From Ancylothrix sp. D3o (GTDB lineage: Bacteria; Cyanobacteriota; Cyanobacteriia; Cyanobacteriales; Oscillatoriaceae): a stretch of 64,000 bases of DNA. The position numbers and the translations under genes were made by a program. The stretch's first letter is position 1. Every line of letters starts with the position of its first letter. The DNA lies in the NCBI RefSeq assembly GCF_025370775.1, contig NZ_JAMXEX010000011.1, forward strand, positions 62,001 through 126,000. The letters run 5' to 3'. Of this stretch, positions 38,665-47,801 are shown piece by piece. Below the pieces are notes generated by a model, which worked only from the letters and a program-made list of their open reading frames with translations, was not told the origin of the DNA and searched no databases.

Positions 38665-39020
38665 AGTGTTAGTAATTTGGTGCTGAGGTTCGCAGATGGG
38701 GAGGGTTTGCTGGTAAACAGGTATCCGATCCGAAGTTTGGGAAGCCTCTCGATTAAATACGGCGGTTAAGTTTATTATGATGGAAAGGGTGCTTTAAGTC
38801 ATCCGCTAAAGGGCTTAAATGTATCTGGAAAGCGGGCGGGAATACATGAGCGAGTGGGGTAAGATCTTTTGTTTAAGAAGAGGTAGATTATAACATATGG
38901 GCGGAAAATTTTCTTAGTAAATTTTCAATTGAAGGATGAGGATGGGCGATTGAGGAGGGGGGGTTTGATAGTTAGGCAAAGGATGGGGAAATGTGTAGAT
39001 GTGAGGTTTTTAGCTGATTT
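38665..39020. other. Gene-free spacer
   Basis: About 355 bases with no credible coding frame, between the Rcp1-like gene and the kinase remnant. It should contain the promoter of the Rcp1-like gene. No terminator recognised. Confidence 0.5.
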
Positions 39021-39128
39021 TTATGAGGAATTTTGGGGGTGGGTGAAGTAAAAGGTTGAGCCTGGATCGGGTTGGGAGTTTACGCAAATTTGGCCGCCAT
39101 GATGTTCGATGATTTTTTTACAAATGCG
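39021..39128 (-). pseudogene. C-terminal fragment of a histidine-kinase ATPase domain
   Basis: Translating the - strand gives [19 protein letters not shown], then [16 protein letters not shown] and a stop. This matches the last 35 residues of a HATPase_c domain (compare ICKKIVERHQGRIWVESQ...GEGSTFYFTLP of the kinase at 47802). No start codon and no N, G1 or F box precede it. It is the relic of a lost kinase gene, most similar to the 47802 type. Confidence 0.8.
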
Positions 39129-39158
39129 GTTACAGGGTTTGATTTTAGATTAAGTTCT

Positions 39159-39208
39159 TTAGTAAGGGGTTTTTTAAGGTGAAGATCATCCCTAAATGGG
39201 CTTACTAA
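39159..39208. repeat. Inverted repeat beside the kinase remnant
   Basis: TTAGTAAG (39159-39166) and CTTACTAA (39201-39208) are exact inverted repeats 34 bases apart, each followed by GGGG on the + strand. They lie between the remnant and the intact kinase at 39253. This may be a terminator-like fold or a miniature element. Confidence 0.5.
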
Positions 39209-39252
39209 GGGGAATTTTATTAAGAATAATTGGGGGGTATGGATATTAGCTT

Positions 39253-41157
39253 TTACCAGGAGTCTATGGTTGTTTTAGTTAGGCGAACGAGGATGTCTAG
39301 GCGGAAGTCTTCAAGGAGTTCTTTTAAGGCTTCTGCCAGAATTTGGGCGGTTTTTGGAATTTGGTTGATTAGTTGGGCTATAAGGTCTTCGTTGACTTCG
39401 TTGGCTGCTTGATAAAGTTGCTTTACCCAAGGTTGGGGCATTTGGGCGAGAAGGGGTAAGAAAAAGCTGTCGGGGCGTTGGGTGGTGCTGTTGCGTTTTT
39501 TAACACCGGCTCCTCTAAATTGAGGTAATTCTTGGTAGATATAGCGGATATCTAAATATTGGGCAATTTTTTCAAAAATGATGTCTTCAATGAAGGGTTT
39601 GCGGATAAAATCATTGCACCCTGCTGCTAAAATTTGGGGGTGATGTTCTTCAAAGGCGCTGGCGGTGAGGGCGATGATGGTGGTGTAAAATTTTGTTTGT
39701 TTTTCTTTGAGACGAATTTCTCTGGTTGCTTGGGTGCCACTCATCACCGGCATTCTTGTATCCATCCAAATTAAATGGGGTTGCCATGTTTCCCAAATGC
39801 TGATGGCTTGAGATCCGTTTTCTGCTTCTTTGACTTCAAAGCCGACGGGTTGAAGTAGTTTGAGGAGGAGAAGGCGGTTTTCTTGGCTGTCATCAACTAC
39901 TAATATTCGATAGGTGCTGCCGGTGGGTTCTATGCCGATGACGCGCCGCTGTATTTGATTAGTAATTTCGCGTGGGTTTGCTTCTTGGAGGGGGATATAA
40001 AATTTAAAGGTTGTGCCTTTTTTTATGCTGCTATTGACGGTGATTTGTCCGCCGATGATTTCGATAAATTTACGAGTAATTGTTAAACCGAGGCCGGTTC
40101 CTTCGGCGGCTTTTTGGCCTGATTCTGTTTGGACAAAGGCTTGAAATAAGTTAGCCATTTCTGCGGGGGCAATGCCGGTGCCGGTGTCTTGTATTTCAAA
40201 GCTGAGGATATGGTTATTTGGGGCGAGGGTTTCTTTTGAGACTCGGAGGGTTACGCTGCCGGTATGGGTAAATTTGATGGCGTTTCCTAACAAGTTTATG
40301 AGGCTGGCTCGGAGTTTTTTTTCGTCGGTTTTTATGTATTGGGGAACGTGGGAATCAAGGATGAAGTTAAGGTGTAGTTGTTTTTTTTCGGCTTGGAGTT
40401 GAAACATTTCTTCTAGGTTATCGGTGAGCCGGTAGAGGTCAAAACTGGTTTCATAAAGTCCGATGATGCCGGCTTCGATTTTGGAAAGATCGAGGATGTC
40501 GTTAATTAATTCGAGTAAATGTTCGCCGCTGCGGTTAATGATTCGGAGATATTCTAGCTGATCGTTGGTGAGGGAAGATTCACGAATTAAAACTTGGGCA
40601 AAACCCAAAATGGAGTTGAGTGGGGTTCGCAATTCGTGGCTCATGTTGGCGAGGAATTGGGTTTTGGCAGTTGAGGCGGCGAAGGCTGCTTGTTCTGCTT
40701 TTTTGCGTTCGATTATTTCTTGTTCGAGTTGTTGGTTTTGGGTGAGGAGTTGCTGTTGTAATCGGCGGATGGTTAGTTGGTGCTCGACGCGAGCAATTAC
40801 TTCTTCGATTTGAAAGGGTTTTGTGATGTAATCTACGCCGCCTTTACCAAAGGCTTGTACTTTGTCGAAGACTTCATCGGAGGCGCTAATAAAGATGACG
40901 GGAATTTTTTCGGTTTGGGGATCGGCTTTGAGTTGTTGACAGACTTCGTAGCCGTTCATTTCGGGCATTCGGATGTCTAGTAATATGAGGTCTGGTGGGG
41001 AGTGATGGATGGCTCTGAGGGCCATTTTGCCGTTAGTTATGCCGCGAACTTTGTAGCCACATTCGTTGAGGGTGGCTGATAATACTTGTATGTTTTCTGG
41101 GGTGTCATCGACGATTAATATATTGCCGTTATTTTTATTATTTTGATGGTCTGACAT
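39253..41157 (-). CDS. Hybrid histidine kinase REC-HisKA-HATPase-REC with C-terminal helical module
   Basis: A 634-residue hybrid kinase. The first receiver (about 12-130) has ILIVDDTPENIQVL, acceptor Asp in LILLDIRMPEMNG and K-P in TKPF. A coiled coil leads to the DHp with H174 in MSHELRTPLNSILGF. The ATPase has DTGTGIAP and a TGLGLTITRKF G2 region. The second receiver (about 415-540) has DDSQENRLLL, DTRMPVMSG and RKPF. The last 65 residues (LPQPWVKQLYQAANEVNED ... EDFRLDILVRL) form a helical module also seen in 41303 and 52425. It has no conserved His, so it is not a standard HPt. No DNA-binding output is present. Confidence 0.93.
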   Translation of the reverse strand: MSDHQNNKNNGNILIVDDTPENIQVLSATLNECGYKVRGITNGKMALRAIHHSPPDLILLDIRMPEMNGYEVCQQLKADPQTEKIPVIFISASDEVFDKVQAFGKGGVDYITKPFQIEEVIARVEHQLTIRRLQQQLLTQNQQLEQEIIERKKAEQAAFAASTAKTQFLANMSHELRTPLNSILGFAQVLIRESSLTNDQLEYLRIINRSGEHLLELINDILDLSKIEAGIIGLYETSFDLYRLTDNLEEMFQLQAEKKQLHLNFILDSHVPQYIKTDEKKLRASLINLLGNAIKFTHTGSVTLRVSKETLAPNNHILSFEIQDTGTGIAPAEMANLFQAFVQTESGQKAAEGTGLGLTITRKFIEIIGGQITVNSSIKKGTTFKFYIPLQEANPREITNQIQRRVIGIEPTGSTYRILVVDDSQENRLLLLKLLQPVGFEVKEAENGSQAISIWETWQPHLIWMDTRMPVMSGTQATREIRLKEKQTKFYTTIIALTASAFEEHHPQILAAGCNDFIRKPFIEDIIFEKIAQYLDIRYIYQELPQFRGAGVKKRNSTTQRPDSFFLPLLAQMPQPWVKQLYQAANEVNEDLIAQLINQIPKTAQILAEALKELLEDFRLDILVRLTKTTIDSW

Positions 41158-41302
41158 GGTTTTGTTGATAGTGGTGGGGGTTTAACCTCTCGATCCCACA
41201 TCCAACCTAGCGGGGCAAGCACTGGGAGGCGGGCGGTTTTTTAAGGGTTATTAGGTTTGTTTGTTCTCCGTGCAATCGAAGGCGAAAAAGAGGCTCGGCT
41301 GG

Positions 41303-43648
41303 TTAGGTTGGTGATAGGGGTTGGGAGTTTTTATATTCTTCTATTAAATCAAGAATTTGGTCGCAACGAAAGTTTTCAACTAAGTTTGTGATGGCTGTGG
41401 CAAGAGGTGTGTGGTGGGGGGGAAGTTCGCTGAGGAGTTCAATAATTTTTTCGTCGTCTATGGAGAGGGCGGCGTTATAAAGTTCGTCGATCCATTGTTC
41501 GGGGATGTTGTTTAAGGAGGAGGCTTGGAGGGTAAATGAGGTGTTGGTGGTTTGGGTTTGGGTGTTTGGTTGTGTGGTGTTTTGTGGGGCGTTGGTTGGG
41601 GTTGGTTGTTGATAGGTGTATTGAACTCCGAGATATTTTGTCATTTTTTCGAGGATGACTTCTTCTCTGAAGGGTTTGGCGACAAAATCTTGGCAGCCGG
41701 CGGATAGTACGATGGATTTTTCTTCTTCAAAGGCGCTGGCGGTGAGGGCGATGATGACGGTGGCTTGTCCTTTTAAATGACTTTTGATTTGTTTGGTGGC
41801 TTCGTAACCGTCCATGACTGGCATTCTCATGTCCATCCAAATTAAATGGGGTTCCCATTCTGACCAAATTTCGATGGCTTTGAGGCCGTTTTCTGCTTCT
41901 TTGGCTTTAAATCCGAGGCTTTCTAATAGTTTGACGAGTAAGAGGCGACTTTCGAGGCGGTCGTCTACGACTAGGATGCGATATTCTGGTTGGTTTGGGG
42001 CGATGCTGATGGCTCGTTGTTTGGTTGTGGTGGCTTGAATTTCGATGGAGTGTACTGGTTCTGTTTGGATGTGAAATTTGAATATTGTGCCTTGATTAAG
42101 GATGCTGCTGACGGATATATCGCCGTTCATTAGTTTAATAAATTGGCGGCTGATGGGTAATCCGAGGCCGGTTCCTTCTTGGGATTTTCTGCCGCTTTCG
42201 GTTTGGATGAATGGTGTAAATAGTTCTGTGATTTCGTCGGTGGCGATGCCGGGGCCGCTGTCTTCTATTTCAAATAATATGGTTAGTAACTCGGCATAAT
42301 TTTGGGGGGATGATTGTTTTTTGGCGCGGAGTATTACGCCGCCTTCTGTGGTGAATTTGATGGCGTTTCCTAATAGGTTGAGGAGGATTTGGCGGAGTTT
42401 GCTTTCGTCGGTGTTTATGTATTGGGGGAGGTCGGGGGAGAGGTCAAAGATTAGCTGGAGGTGTTTTTTTTGGGCTTGTAAGCGGAGCATTTCTTCGAGG
42501 GTTTTGAGGAGTTGGTAGAGGTCGAAGGGGTTTTTATCTAGTGTGATTAACCCAACTTCTATTTTTGACATTTGGAGGATGTTGTTGATGAGGTTGAGGA
42601 GGTGTTCTCCGCTACGGCTGATGATTTCTAGTTGTTGTTGGTGTTCGGGTTTGAGGGTGGTGTCGCGGGTTAAAAGTTGGGTGAATCCTAAAATTGCGTT
42701 GAGGGGGGTTCGCAATTCGTGGCTCATGTTTGAGAGGAATTGGCTTTTGGCGCGGTTGGCTTTGTCGGCTTCTTCTTTTGCTTTTTGAAGGGCGATTTCT
42801 GTGATTTTTCTTTGGGTGATATCTTGGCTAACGGAAATGACGCAGGTTTCACCGGCTATTTCGATGATTTCTGCGGAGAGTAGGCCGGTTTTTATTTGGC
42901 CGTTTTTGGTGCGAAAGTCGAATTCATAGTTATGAATGGAGCCGTTTTTTTGTAAGGCTTGAAAAAGACCTATACGGTCTTTTAAGTTGACCCAAAAGCC
43001 TAGTTCAAGGGCTGTGTGACCGATGAGTTCTTGGGGGGTATAACCGAGGTTTTGGCAAAAGGCGTCGTTGACTTCTAAATGACAGCCATCGCTGAGGCGG
43101 GTAATGGTAATTGGGTTGGGGGAGTTTTTGAAGGCTTTGGCAAATTTTTCTTCGGAAAGACGGAGGTCTGCTGTGCGTTGTTCGACTAGGTTTTCTAGTT
43201 GTTGATTGAGCCGTTGGAGGGTGAGGTTTTGTTGGGCTATTTGCTTTTCTTGGGCGTAGCTGCGGAGGGCTTCTTTGACGGTTAGGGAGAGGTCTTCGGG
43301 TTGCCAGGGTTTGGGGATGTAGCGGTATAGTTTGGCGTATTTGATGGCGTTGCTGACGGCGGCGAGATCGGCTTGGCCGGTGAGTAAGATTTTGAGGGTT
43401 TGGGGGGAGCAATTGTGGACTTGTTTTAAGAATTCATCTCCTTTGATTCCGGGCATGAGATAGTCGGAAATGATGACGGGAATTTCTCGCTTTTCTTGCA
43501 GGAGTTCTTCGAGCAAGTCTAGGGCGTCTTGGCCGGTTTCGCAGGTTTCTATAAAGTAGTTTTCTGAGAGGTTTTTTTTGAGTTCTATTTTTAAGCTTTG
43601 TAAGATGGTGGGTTCGTCGTCTACGCAGATAATTATGGGTTTGTTCAT
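41303..43648 (-). CDS. Hybrid histidine kinase REC-PAS-HisKA-HATPase-REC with C-terminal helical module
   Basis: A 781-residue hybrid. The N-terminal receiver (1-130) is the RpfG-like type (IICVDDEPTILQSL, VIISDYLMPGIKGDEFL, LTGQAD, PKPW). A PAS follows (about 165-285), then DHp H310 in MSHELRTPLNAILGF, the ATPase (DSGPGIATD, EGTGLGLPISR), a second receiver (DDRLESRLLL, DMRMPVMDG, AKPF), a Thr/Pro/Asn/Gln-rich linker (about 695-720) and the C-terminal module (IPEQWIDELYNAALSIDDE). Its ATG overlaps the stop of the lone receiver gene (ATGA), and both start with the same receiver type, suggesting a phosphorelay pair made by duplication. Confidence 0.93.
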   Translation of the reverse strand: MNKPIIICVDDEPTILQSLKIELKKNLSENYFIETCETGQDALDLLEELLQEKREIPVIISDYLMPGIKGDEFLKQVHNCSPQTLKILLTGQADLAAVSNAIKYAKLYRYIPKPWQPEDLSLTVKEALRSYAQEKQIAQQNLTLQRLNQQLENLVEQRTADLRLSEEKFAKAFKNSPNPITITRLSDGCHLEVNDAFCQNLGYTPQELIGHTALELGFWVNLKDRIGLFQALQKNGSIHNYEFDFRTKNGQIKTGLLSAEIIEIAGETCVISVSQDITQRKITEIALQKAKEEADKANRAKSQFLSNMSHELRTPLNAILGFTQLLTRDTTLKPEHQQQLEIISRSGEHLLNLINNILQMSKIEVGLITLDKNPFDLYQLLKTLEEMLRLQAQKKHLQLIFDLSPDLPQYINTDESKLRQILLNLLGNAIKFTTEGGVILRAKKQSSPQNYAELLTILFEIEDSGPGIATDEITELFTPFIQTESGRKSQEGTGLGLPISRQFIKLMNGDISVSSILNQGTIFKFHIQTEPVHSIEIQATTTKQRAISIAPNQPEYRILVVDDRLESRLLLVKLLESLGFKAKEAENGLKAIEIWSEWEPHLIWMDMRMPVMDGYEATKQIKSHLKGQATVIIALTASAFEEEKSIVLSAGCQDFVAKPFREEVILEKMTKYLGVQYTYQQPTPTNAPQNTTQPNTQTQTTNTSFTLQASSLNNIPEQWIDELYNAALSIDDEKIIELLSELPPHHTPLATAITNLVENFRCDQILDLIEEYKNSQPLSPT

Positions 43649-44040
43649 GGTTTTTCTAGGCCGTTTTTTATGGTGTTGACTAATACTTGGTTGTCCCAGG
43701 GCTTATGCAGGCAGGCGTAGAGGTTTGCTTGTTCTTTTACTCTTTGAATGGCGCTTTCGTCGGCTTGGCCGGTGAGCATTACTTTGATGATGTTGGGATA
43801 TTTTTCGTGAACTTTTATTAGAAATTCGTCGCCTTTTATTCCGGGCATTAACCAGTCGGAAACGATGACGAGGATATCGGTTTGGTCTTGTTTGAGTTCT
43901 TCGATGATTTCTAGGGCTTCGTCGGCGCTTTCGGCGACTTCGTAGAGGTAGGCGTTGCCGAATTCTTTTTTGAGTTGGATTTTCAGGCTATTGAGAATGA
44001 CTGTTTCATCATCGACGCAGAGGATGGCAGGTTTGGGCAT
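43645..44040 (-). CDS. Single-domain receiver (RpfG-like type)
   Basis: A 131-residue stand-alone receiver (ILCVDDETVILNSLKIQLKK, acceptor Asp in VIVSDWLMPGIKGDEFL, MLTGQAD, conserved Lys in HKPW). All active-site residues are present. It has no output domain. It closely resembles the first 125 residues of the hybrid kinase encoded by the overlapping downstream gene (ATGA at 43645-43648). It lies 123 bases after the Cache kinase at 44164, so it is a plausible acceptor for that kinase (inference). Confidence 0.92.
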   Translation of the reverse strand: MPKPAILCVDDETVILNSLKIQLKKEFGNAYLYEVAESADEALEIIEELKQDQTDILVIVSDWLMPGIKGDEFLIKVHEKYPNIIKVMLTGQADESAIQRVKEQANLYACLHKPWDNQVLVNTIKNGLEKP

Positions 44041-44163
44041 CGTTTTTGTGAGTGCAGTGTTAAGGGGGTTGGCTCGGTTTTTTGGTTTAAGGAGATTTTA
44101 GCAAATGGTTGGAAAATAAAGGGTTTTGTGGGATAGTTTTTTTGTTTTGCTGCTTAACGGGGG

Positions 44164-46704
44164 TTAGATGGGCAACCAAATGGTAAATGTGGTTTGGCCT
44201 GGTTGACTTTCGACGGTGATTTTTCCGCTGTGTTTTTCGATAATTTTGCTAACAATATCTAATCCTAAACCTGTGCCTTCACCGGCCGGTTTTGTAGTGA
44301 AAAATGGCTGAAAAATTTTCGGCATAATTTCTGGGGGAATTCCGGGGCCATTATCGGTAAAGCTGATGGCTATATTTTGGGCTTGTTTTTGGATAGCAAT
44401 TTCCAAGACTCCTTTATAGTCCATTGCTTGAATAGCATTGTGAATTAAGTTTGTCCAAACTTGATTTAGTTCGTCAGGGTAACACAAAATTGGCGGCAAA
44501 TTTGGTTCATAGTTTCGGATCAGTTCTACTCCTTTTTTTAGGTAGTTGGAATATAATGTCAAGACTGTTTCTATGCCTTCGCTAACAGGGATGAGGGTTT
44601 TTTCTTCGGAAGAAGAAGAACGGCTATAAGTTTTTAAAGCAAAGACTATTTTGGCGGCTTTGTCTGTGGCTAAAAGAATTGTATCTGTGCTTTTTTGTAA
44701 GGTTGATATTTCATAAATTTTTTGTAAAATTTCTGGGCTTTCAGGTTGCTGTAAAAAAGGCAAAAATGAGTCTAGTTTGTCATAACAATTGAGGTCTACG
44801 AGGGTATCGGCAACGATGTCTGAGTTGGGGATGCTGTGGTCTTCAAGGCGGGAGATTAAAGCTTTTCTGAGTTGGCGTTTTTCTTTGGTAGAAAGCGGTG
44901 GCGAGATTTGGCGAGATTGTTCTAGGATAGCTGAGAAGTAATATAAATTTTCTGATGTTATCTCTTGAAAAAATTCGGGCAATTTCAAGGAATTTTTTTG
45001 AAAGAAATCATCAATATTTTGGGCGGAGGATCGAATTGCTCCCAAGGGTGTATTGACTTCATGGGCGACACCGGCCACAACTTGACCAAGGGCTGCCATT
45101 TTTTCTGATTGAATTAGTTCTTGTTGGGTTGTTTGCAAGTTTTCTAGGGCTTGGGATAATTCTTGGGTTCGTTCTGCAACTTGCTGTTCTAAAATACGGT
45201 TATATTCTGCTAATAATTTTTCGGCTTTTTTGCGAAGGGTGATGTCTGTAAATGCGGCAATGGCATATAAAACTTCGCCTTGTTCATCACAAATCGGAGT
45301 GGCCCAAACTTCAAGGGGAATACTTTGATTTTTTTGGCGAATTTCCATATCTTCAATGCGTGTACATTGTCCTTTTAAGGCACAAAAAAGGGGGTCGTTT
45401 TCTTGGGGATAAATTTCTCCTGTTTCAATATGATAGGCTTGATAAATCTCTCGTAAGTGGTCATAATTCTCGTCTTTGGTAATGCCTCGACCGAGTAATT
45501 CTGTAGAGCGAGAGTTAGCGTAGTAGGGATTGCCGTGTTTATCAATAATAAAGATGCCTATCGGCAAGGCTTCTAAAAATTGCCTGATTTTCTGTTCGCT
45601 TTGTTGTAATTCGTTAAAAGACTCTTGTAGGCGTTTTGCCATTTCGTTAAAAGAATCGCCAAGGGTTCCCAGTTCATTTTTTTTGCGAATTTGGACGCGA
45701 GTATTCAATTGCCCGCTACTCATTTGGGAGGCTGCTTTTGTTAAAAATTGGAGGGGAATTATAATAGATTTAGCAAAAGCCAGGCTGACAAAAACTGCTA
45801 ATAATGTGCTAAAGCCGGTAGCGCTAACCATCACTAAAATCATTCTTATAACCGGCTCATAAGCTTCTTTTGTGGGTAACTCTACGACAACTAACCACTG
45901 CATCCGCCGTACTAGGGTTGCACTTCCCAAAACTTGTTTACCATTTAATCCTTGATAAATTATTGGGGGTTGATTGGTTGCAGAAACGGCAGTTTGAAAT
46001 AAGGTTTTAACAAAAGGTTGATCTTTTAAAGTTTGGGTTTTAAAGTTGTTGAGATTGGTGTCTTTTTTTGCGATCAATACGGCGCGGTTATCGAGAATGT
46101 ATGTGTAGCCGGTTTTGCCGACAAGGGTTCGAGAAAGAATATGATCAAGAAAATTGAGATTTATTTTGCCAAACAAAACGCCGGCAATTTGGGAATTGCG
46201 GTTGCGGATAGGAACGGCTAAGGTTACAGTTGTTAGGTTAGTTTTTGGATCAAATTCTACAGGACTGATGTAGTTTTGGCCTTTAGTAAAGGTCAGATTA
46301 AATAACTTTGAATCTGATAAAATTTTAGTAATTTCTGGACTTGCTAAAGACAATGGCTCATAGGGCGACATGGCCTCAATAATTTGATTTTTTTCGTTTA
46401 AAATTCCCGCCATTTCATAAGCGCTATTGCTATTTACTAAGCCTTCTAAAATCCTGCGTTGGGTGTCTTCATCAAACTCTGCCAGCCCATTCAACTCTGA
46501 TAAATAATTAAGTTGACGTTGTAATCTATCCAAATAAGCTCTAATTTCTCCGGCGGCTTTTTCTACGGAGGTTTGTTGCAACAGTTTTGTTTGTTCCGCC
46601 TGTTGTTGCCATGAGAGATATGTCAGCGCACCTCCTACCAAAAGCACGCTAAAAACTGTGAGGGATACTAAACCATAACGCAATTGATTGGTAATGGAGC
46701 GCAT
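44164..46704 (-). CDS. Membrane sensor kinase: dCache-HAMP-PAS-HisKA-HATPase
   Basis: An 846-residue membrane kinase. A transmembrane helix (about 10-30), a double-Cache periplasmic domain (about 35-280, including GKTGYTYILDN), a second transmembrane helix (about 285-310), HAMP (312-365), PAS (375-490), a coiled coil, then DHp H548 in VAGVAHEVNTP. Between the two DHp helices is an insert of about 100 residues (about 565-665). The ATPase has NLIHNAIQAMD, DNGPGIPPE and QPFFTTKPAGEGTGLGL. Cache domains bind small ligands such as amino or carboxylic acids. Directly upstream (41 bases) is a substrate-binding-protein gene, which may deliver the ligand (inference). Confidence 0.93.
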   Translation of the reverse strand: MRSITNQLRYGLVSLTVFSVLLVGGALTYLSWQQQAEQTKLLQQTSVEKAAGEIRAYLDRLQRQLNYLSELNGLAEFDEDTQRRILEGLVNSNSAYEMAGILNEKNQIIEAMSPYEPLSLASPEITKILSDSKLFNLTFTKGQNYISPVEFDPKTNLTTVTLAVPIRNRNSQIAGVLFGKINLNFLDHILSRTLVGKTGYTYILDNRAVLIAKKDTNLNNFKTQTLKDQPFVKTLFQTAVSATNQPPIIYQGLNGKQVLGSATLVRRMQWLVVVELPTKEAYEPVIRMILVMVSATGFSTLLAVFVSLAFAKSIIIPLQFLTKAASQMSSGQLNTRVQIRKKNELGTLGDSFNEMAKRLQESFNELQQSEQKIRQFLEALPIGIFIIDKHGNPYYANSRSTELLGRGITKDENYDHLREIYQAYHIETGEIYPQENDPLFCALKGQCTRIEDMEIRQKNQSIPLEVWATPICDEQGEVLYAIAAFTDITLRKKAEKLLAEYNRILEQQVAERTQELSQALENLQTTQQELIQSEKMAALGQVVAGVAHEVNTPLGAIRSSAQNIDDFFQKNSLKLPEFFQEITSENLYYFSAILEQSRQISPPLSTKEKRQLRKALISRLEDHSIPNSDIVADTLVDLNCYDKLDSFLPFLQQPESPEILQKIYEISTLQKSTDTILLATDKAAKIVFALKTYSRSSSSEEKTLIPVSEGIETVLTLYSNYLKKGVELIRNYEPNLPPILCYPDELNQVWTNLIHNAIQAMDYKGVLEIAIQKQAQNIAISFTDNGPGIPPEIMPKIFQPFFTTKPAGEGTGLGLDIVSKIIEKHSGKITVESQPGQTTFTIWLPI

Positions 46705-46745
46705 TTGATTTAACCTGTTTTTTAAAATTTTTGCTGGATTTATTG

Positions 46746-47750
46746 TTACTCACCCCAATTATTTAATGTTTGCTTCCACACGGCATCTTCAACCCAAATT
46801 CGCTTAGGTAAGAACCCCAAACGATAAAAGGTTTCGGCAATGCGTTGCTGCTCTTCGACGGCGCGATATTCCATCGGTAAGGCTTCAAATCGACGAGCTT
46901 TTGTTAATTTTAATGCAATATTCGGTTCAATCTTAGCGTTGCTGCTGAGAACTTCTGCTGCGGCTTCTGGCTGTTCGGTGGCCCACTGGCCAACTTGGCG
47001 CGATTCTTCCATAATAATTCTGATGAGTTGACTTTGGTTTTCTGCAAAAGATCGGCTGGCTAAATAAAAGTTTTTGTCATTCATCAATCCTTGAGAATTG
47101 GTTAGCAAACGCACCGGCATGGTGTCTTGTAATTCTCCTAAAAAAGGGTGCCAGCCAATCCAAGCATCAACCTTGCCTTGTTTAAAAGCTTCTTGGCCTT
47201 GCAGCGGTGGTAAATCTACAAAATTAACATCATTTAAACTTAAATCGGCTTTAAGTAAGGCGCGAATTAATAAATAATGACTCGCAGTTTTTGCGGGGGC
47301 TGTAATTTTTTTGCCTTTGAGATCGGCTAAGGTTTGAATAGGAGAATTTTGGCGGACTAAAATCCCAATACTATCGGGCAAAGACGGATCGTAACCGATA
47401 TAAACTAAGGGAATATCGTTAGCTTGAGCAAAAATTGCTGGCACAACACCGGCATACCCCATATCAATTTTTCCCTCTCCCAAGGCTGCCAAAATCGGCG
47501 GGCCGGCGGCAAATTCTGTCCATTCCACAGAATAACCCAATCGGGAAAGACGTTTTTCTAAATTGTGGCTGATTTTTAAATACAAAAAAGTGCCGTGTGG
47601 TTGATGACCAATACGGACAACTTTCGTGAGTGCCGGTGAGTTGCTAGGGGTTGTTTTAGAGTGATTTTGCTGGAAAATTTTGGGAATAAAAATCAAGCTG
47701 AAAGAAAGAGAAACTCCAACAACAAAGGCAATAAACCGTCGTTTTTTCAT
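46746..47750 (-). CDS. Substrate-binding protein, SsuA/TauA/NMT1-like, orphan
   Basis: A 334-residue periplasmic binding protein of the sulfonate/taurine/nitrate/thiamine-precursor type: VVRIGHQPHGTFLYLKI, GEGKIDMGYAGVVPAIFA, LADLKGKKITAPAKTASHYLL, QGKVDAWIGWHPFLGEL. The N-terminal hydrophobic helix (about 6-24) has neither a lipobox Cys nor a clear AxA cleavage site, so it may stay membrane-anchored. No ABC permease or ATPase lies nearby. It stands between signalling genes, 41 bases before the Cache kinase, so a sensing rather than uptake role is likely (inference). The ligand cannot be named. Confidence 0.87.
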   Translation of the reverse strand: MKKRRFIAFVVGVSLSFSLIFIPKIFQQNHSKTTPSNSPALTKVVRIGHQPHGTFLYLKISHNLEKRLSRLGYSVEWTEFAAGPPILAALGEGKIDMGYAGVVPAIFAQANDIPLVYIGYDPSLPDSIGILVRQNSPIQTLADLKGKKITAPAKTASHYLLIRALLKADLSLNDVNFVDLPPLQGQEAFKQGKVDAWIGWHPFLGELQDTMPVRLLTNSQGLMNDKNFYLASRSFAENQSQLIRIIMEESRQVGQWATEQPEAAAEVLSSNAKIEPNIALKLTKARRFEALPMEYRAVEEQQRIAETFYRLGFLPKRIWVEDAVWKQTLNNWGE

Positions 47751-47779
47751 ATAAAAACACTTAAAAATTATGCGTTTTT

Positions 47780-47796
47780 GGTGGGCCTAGCCCACC
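47780..47796. repeat. GGTGGGC-CTA-GCCCACC palindrome
   Basis: A perfect 7-bp inverted repeat between the binding-protein and REC-kinase genes. On the - strand it has no T-run after it, so it may attenuate rather than end transcription. Same core as 10901 and 15374. Confidence 0.8.
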
Positions 47797-47801
47797 CTAA
47801 T

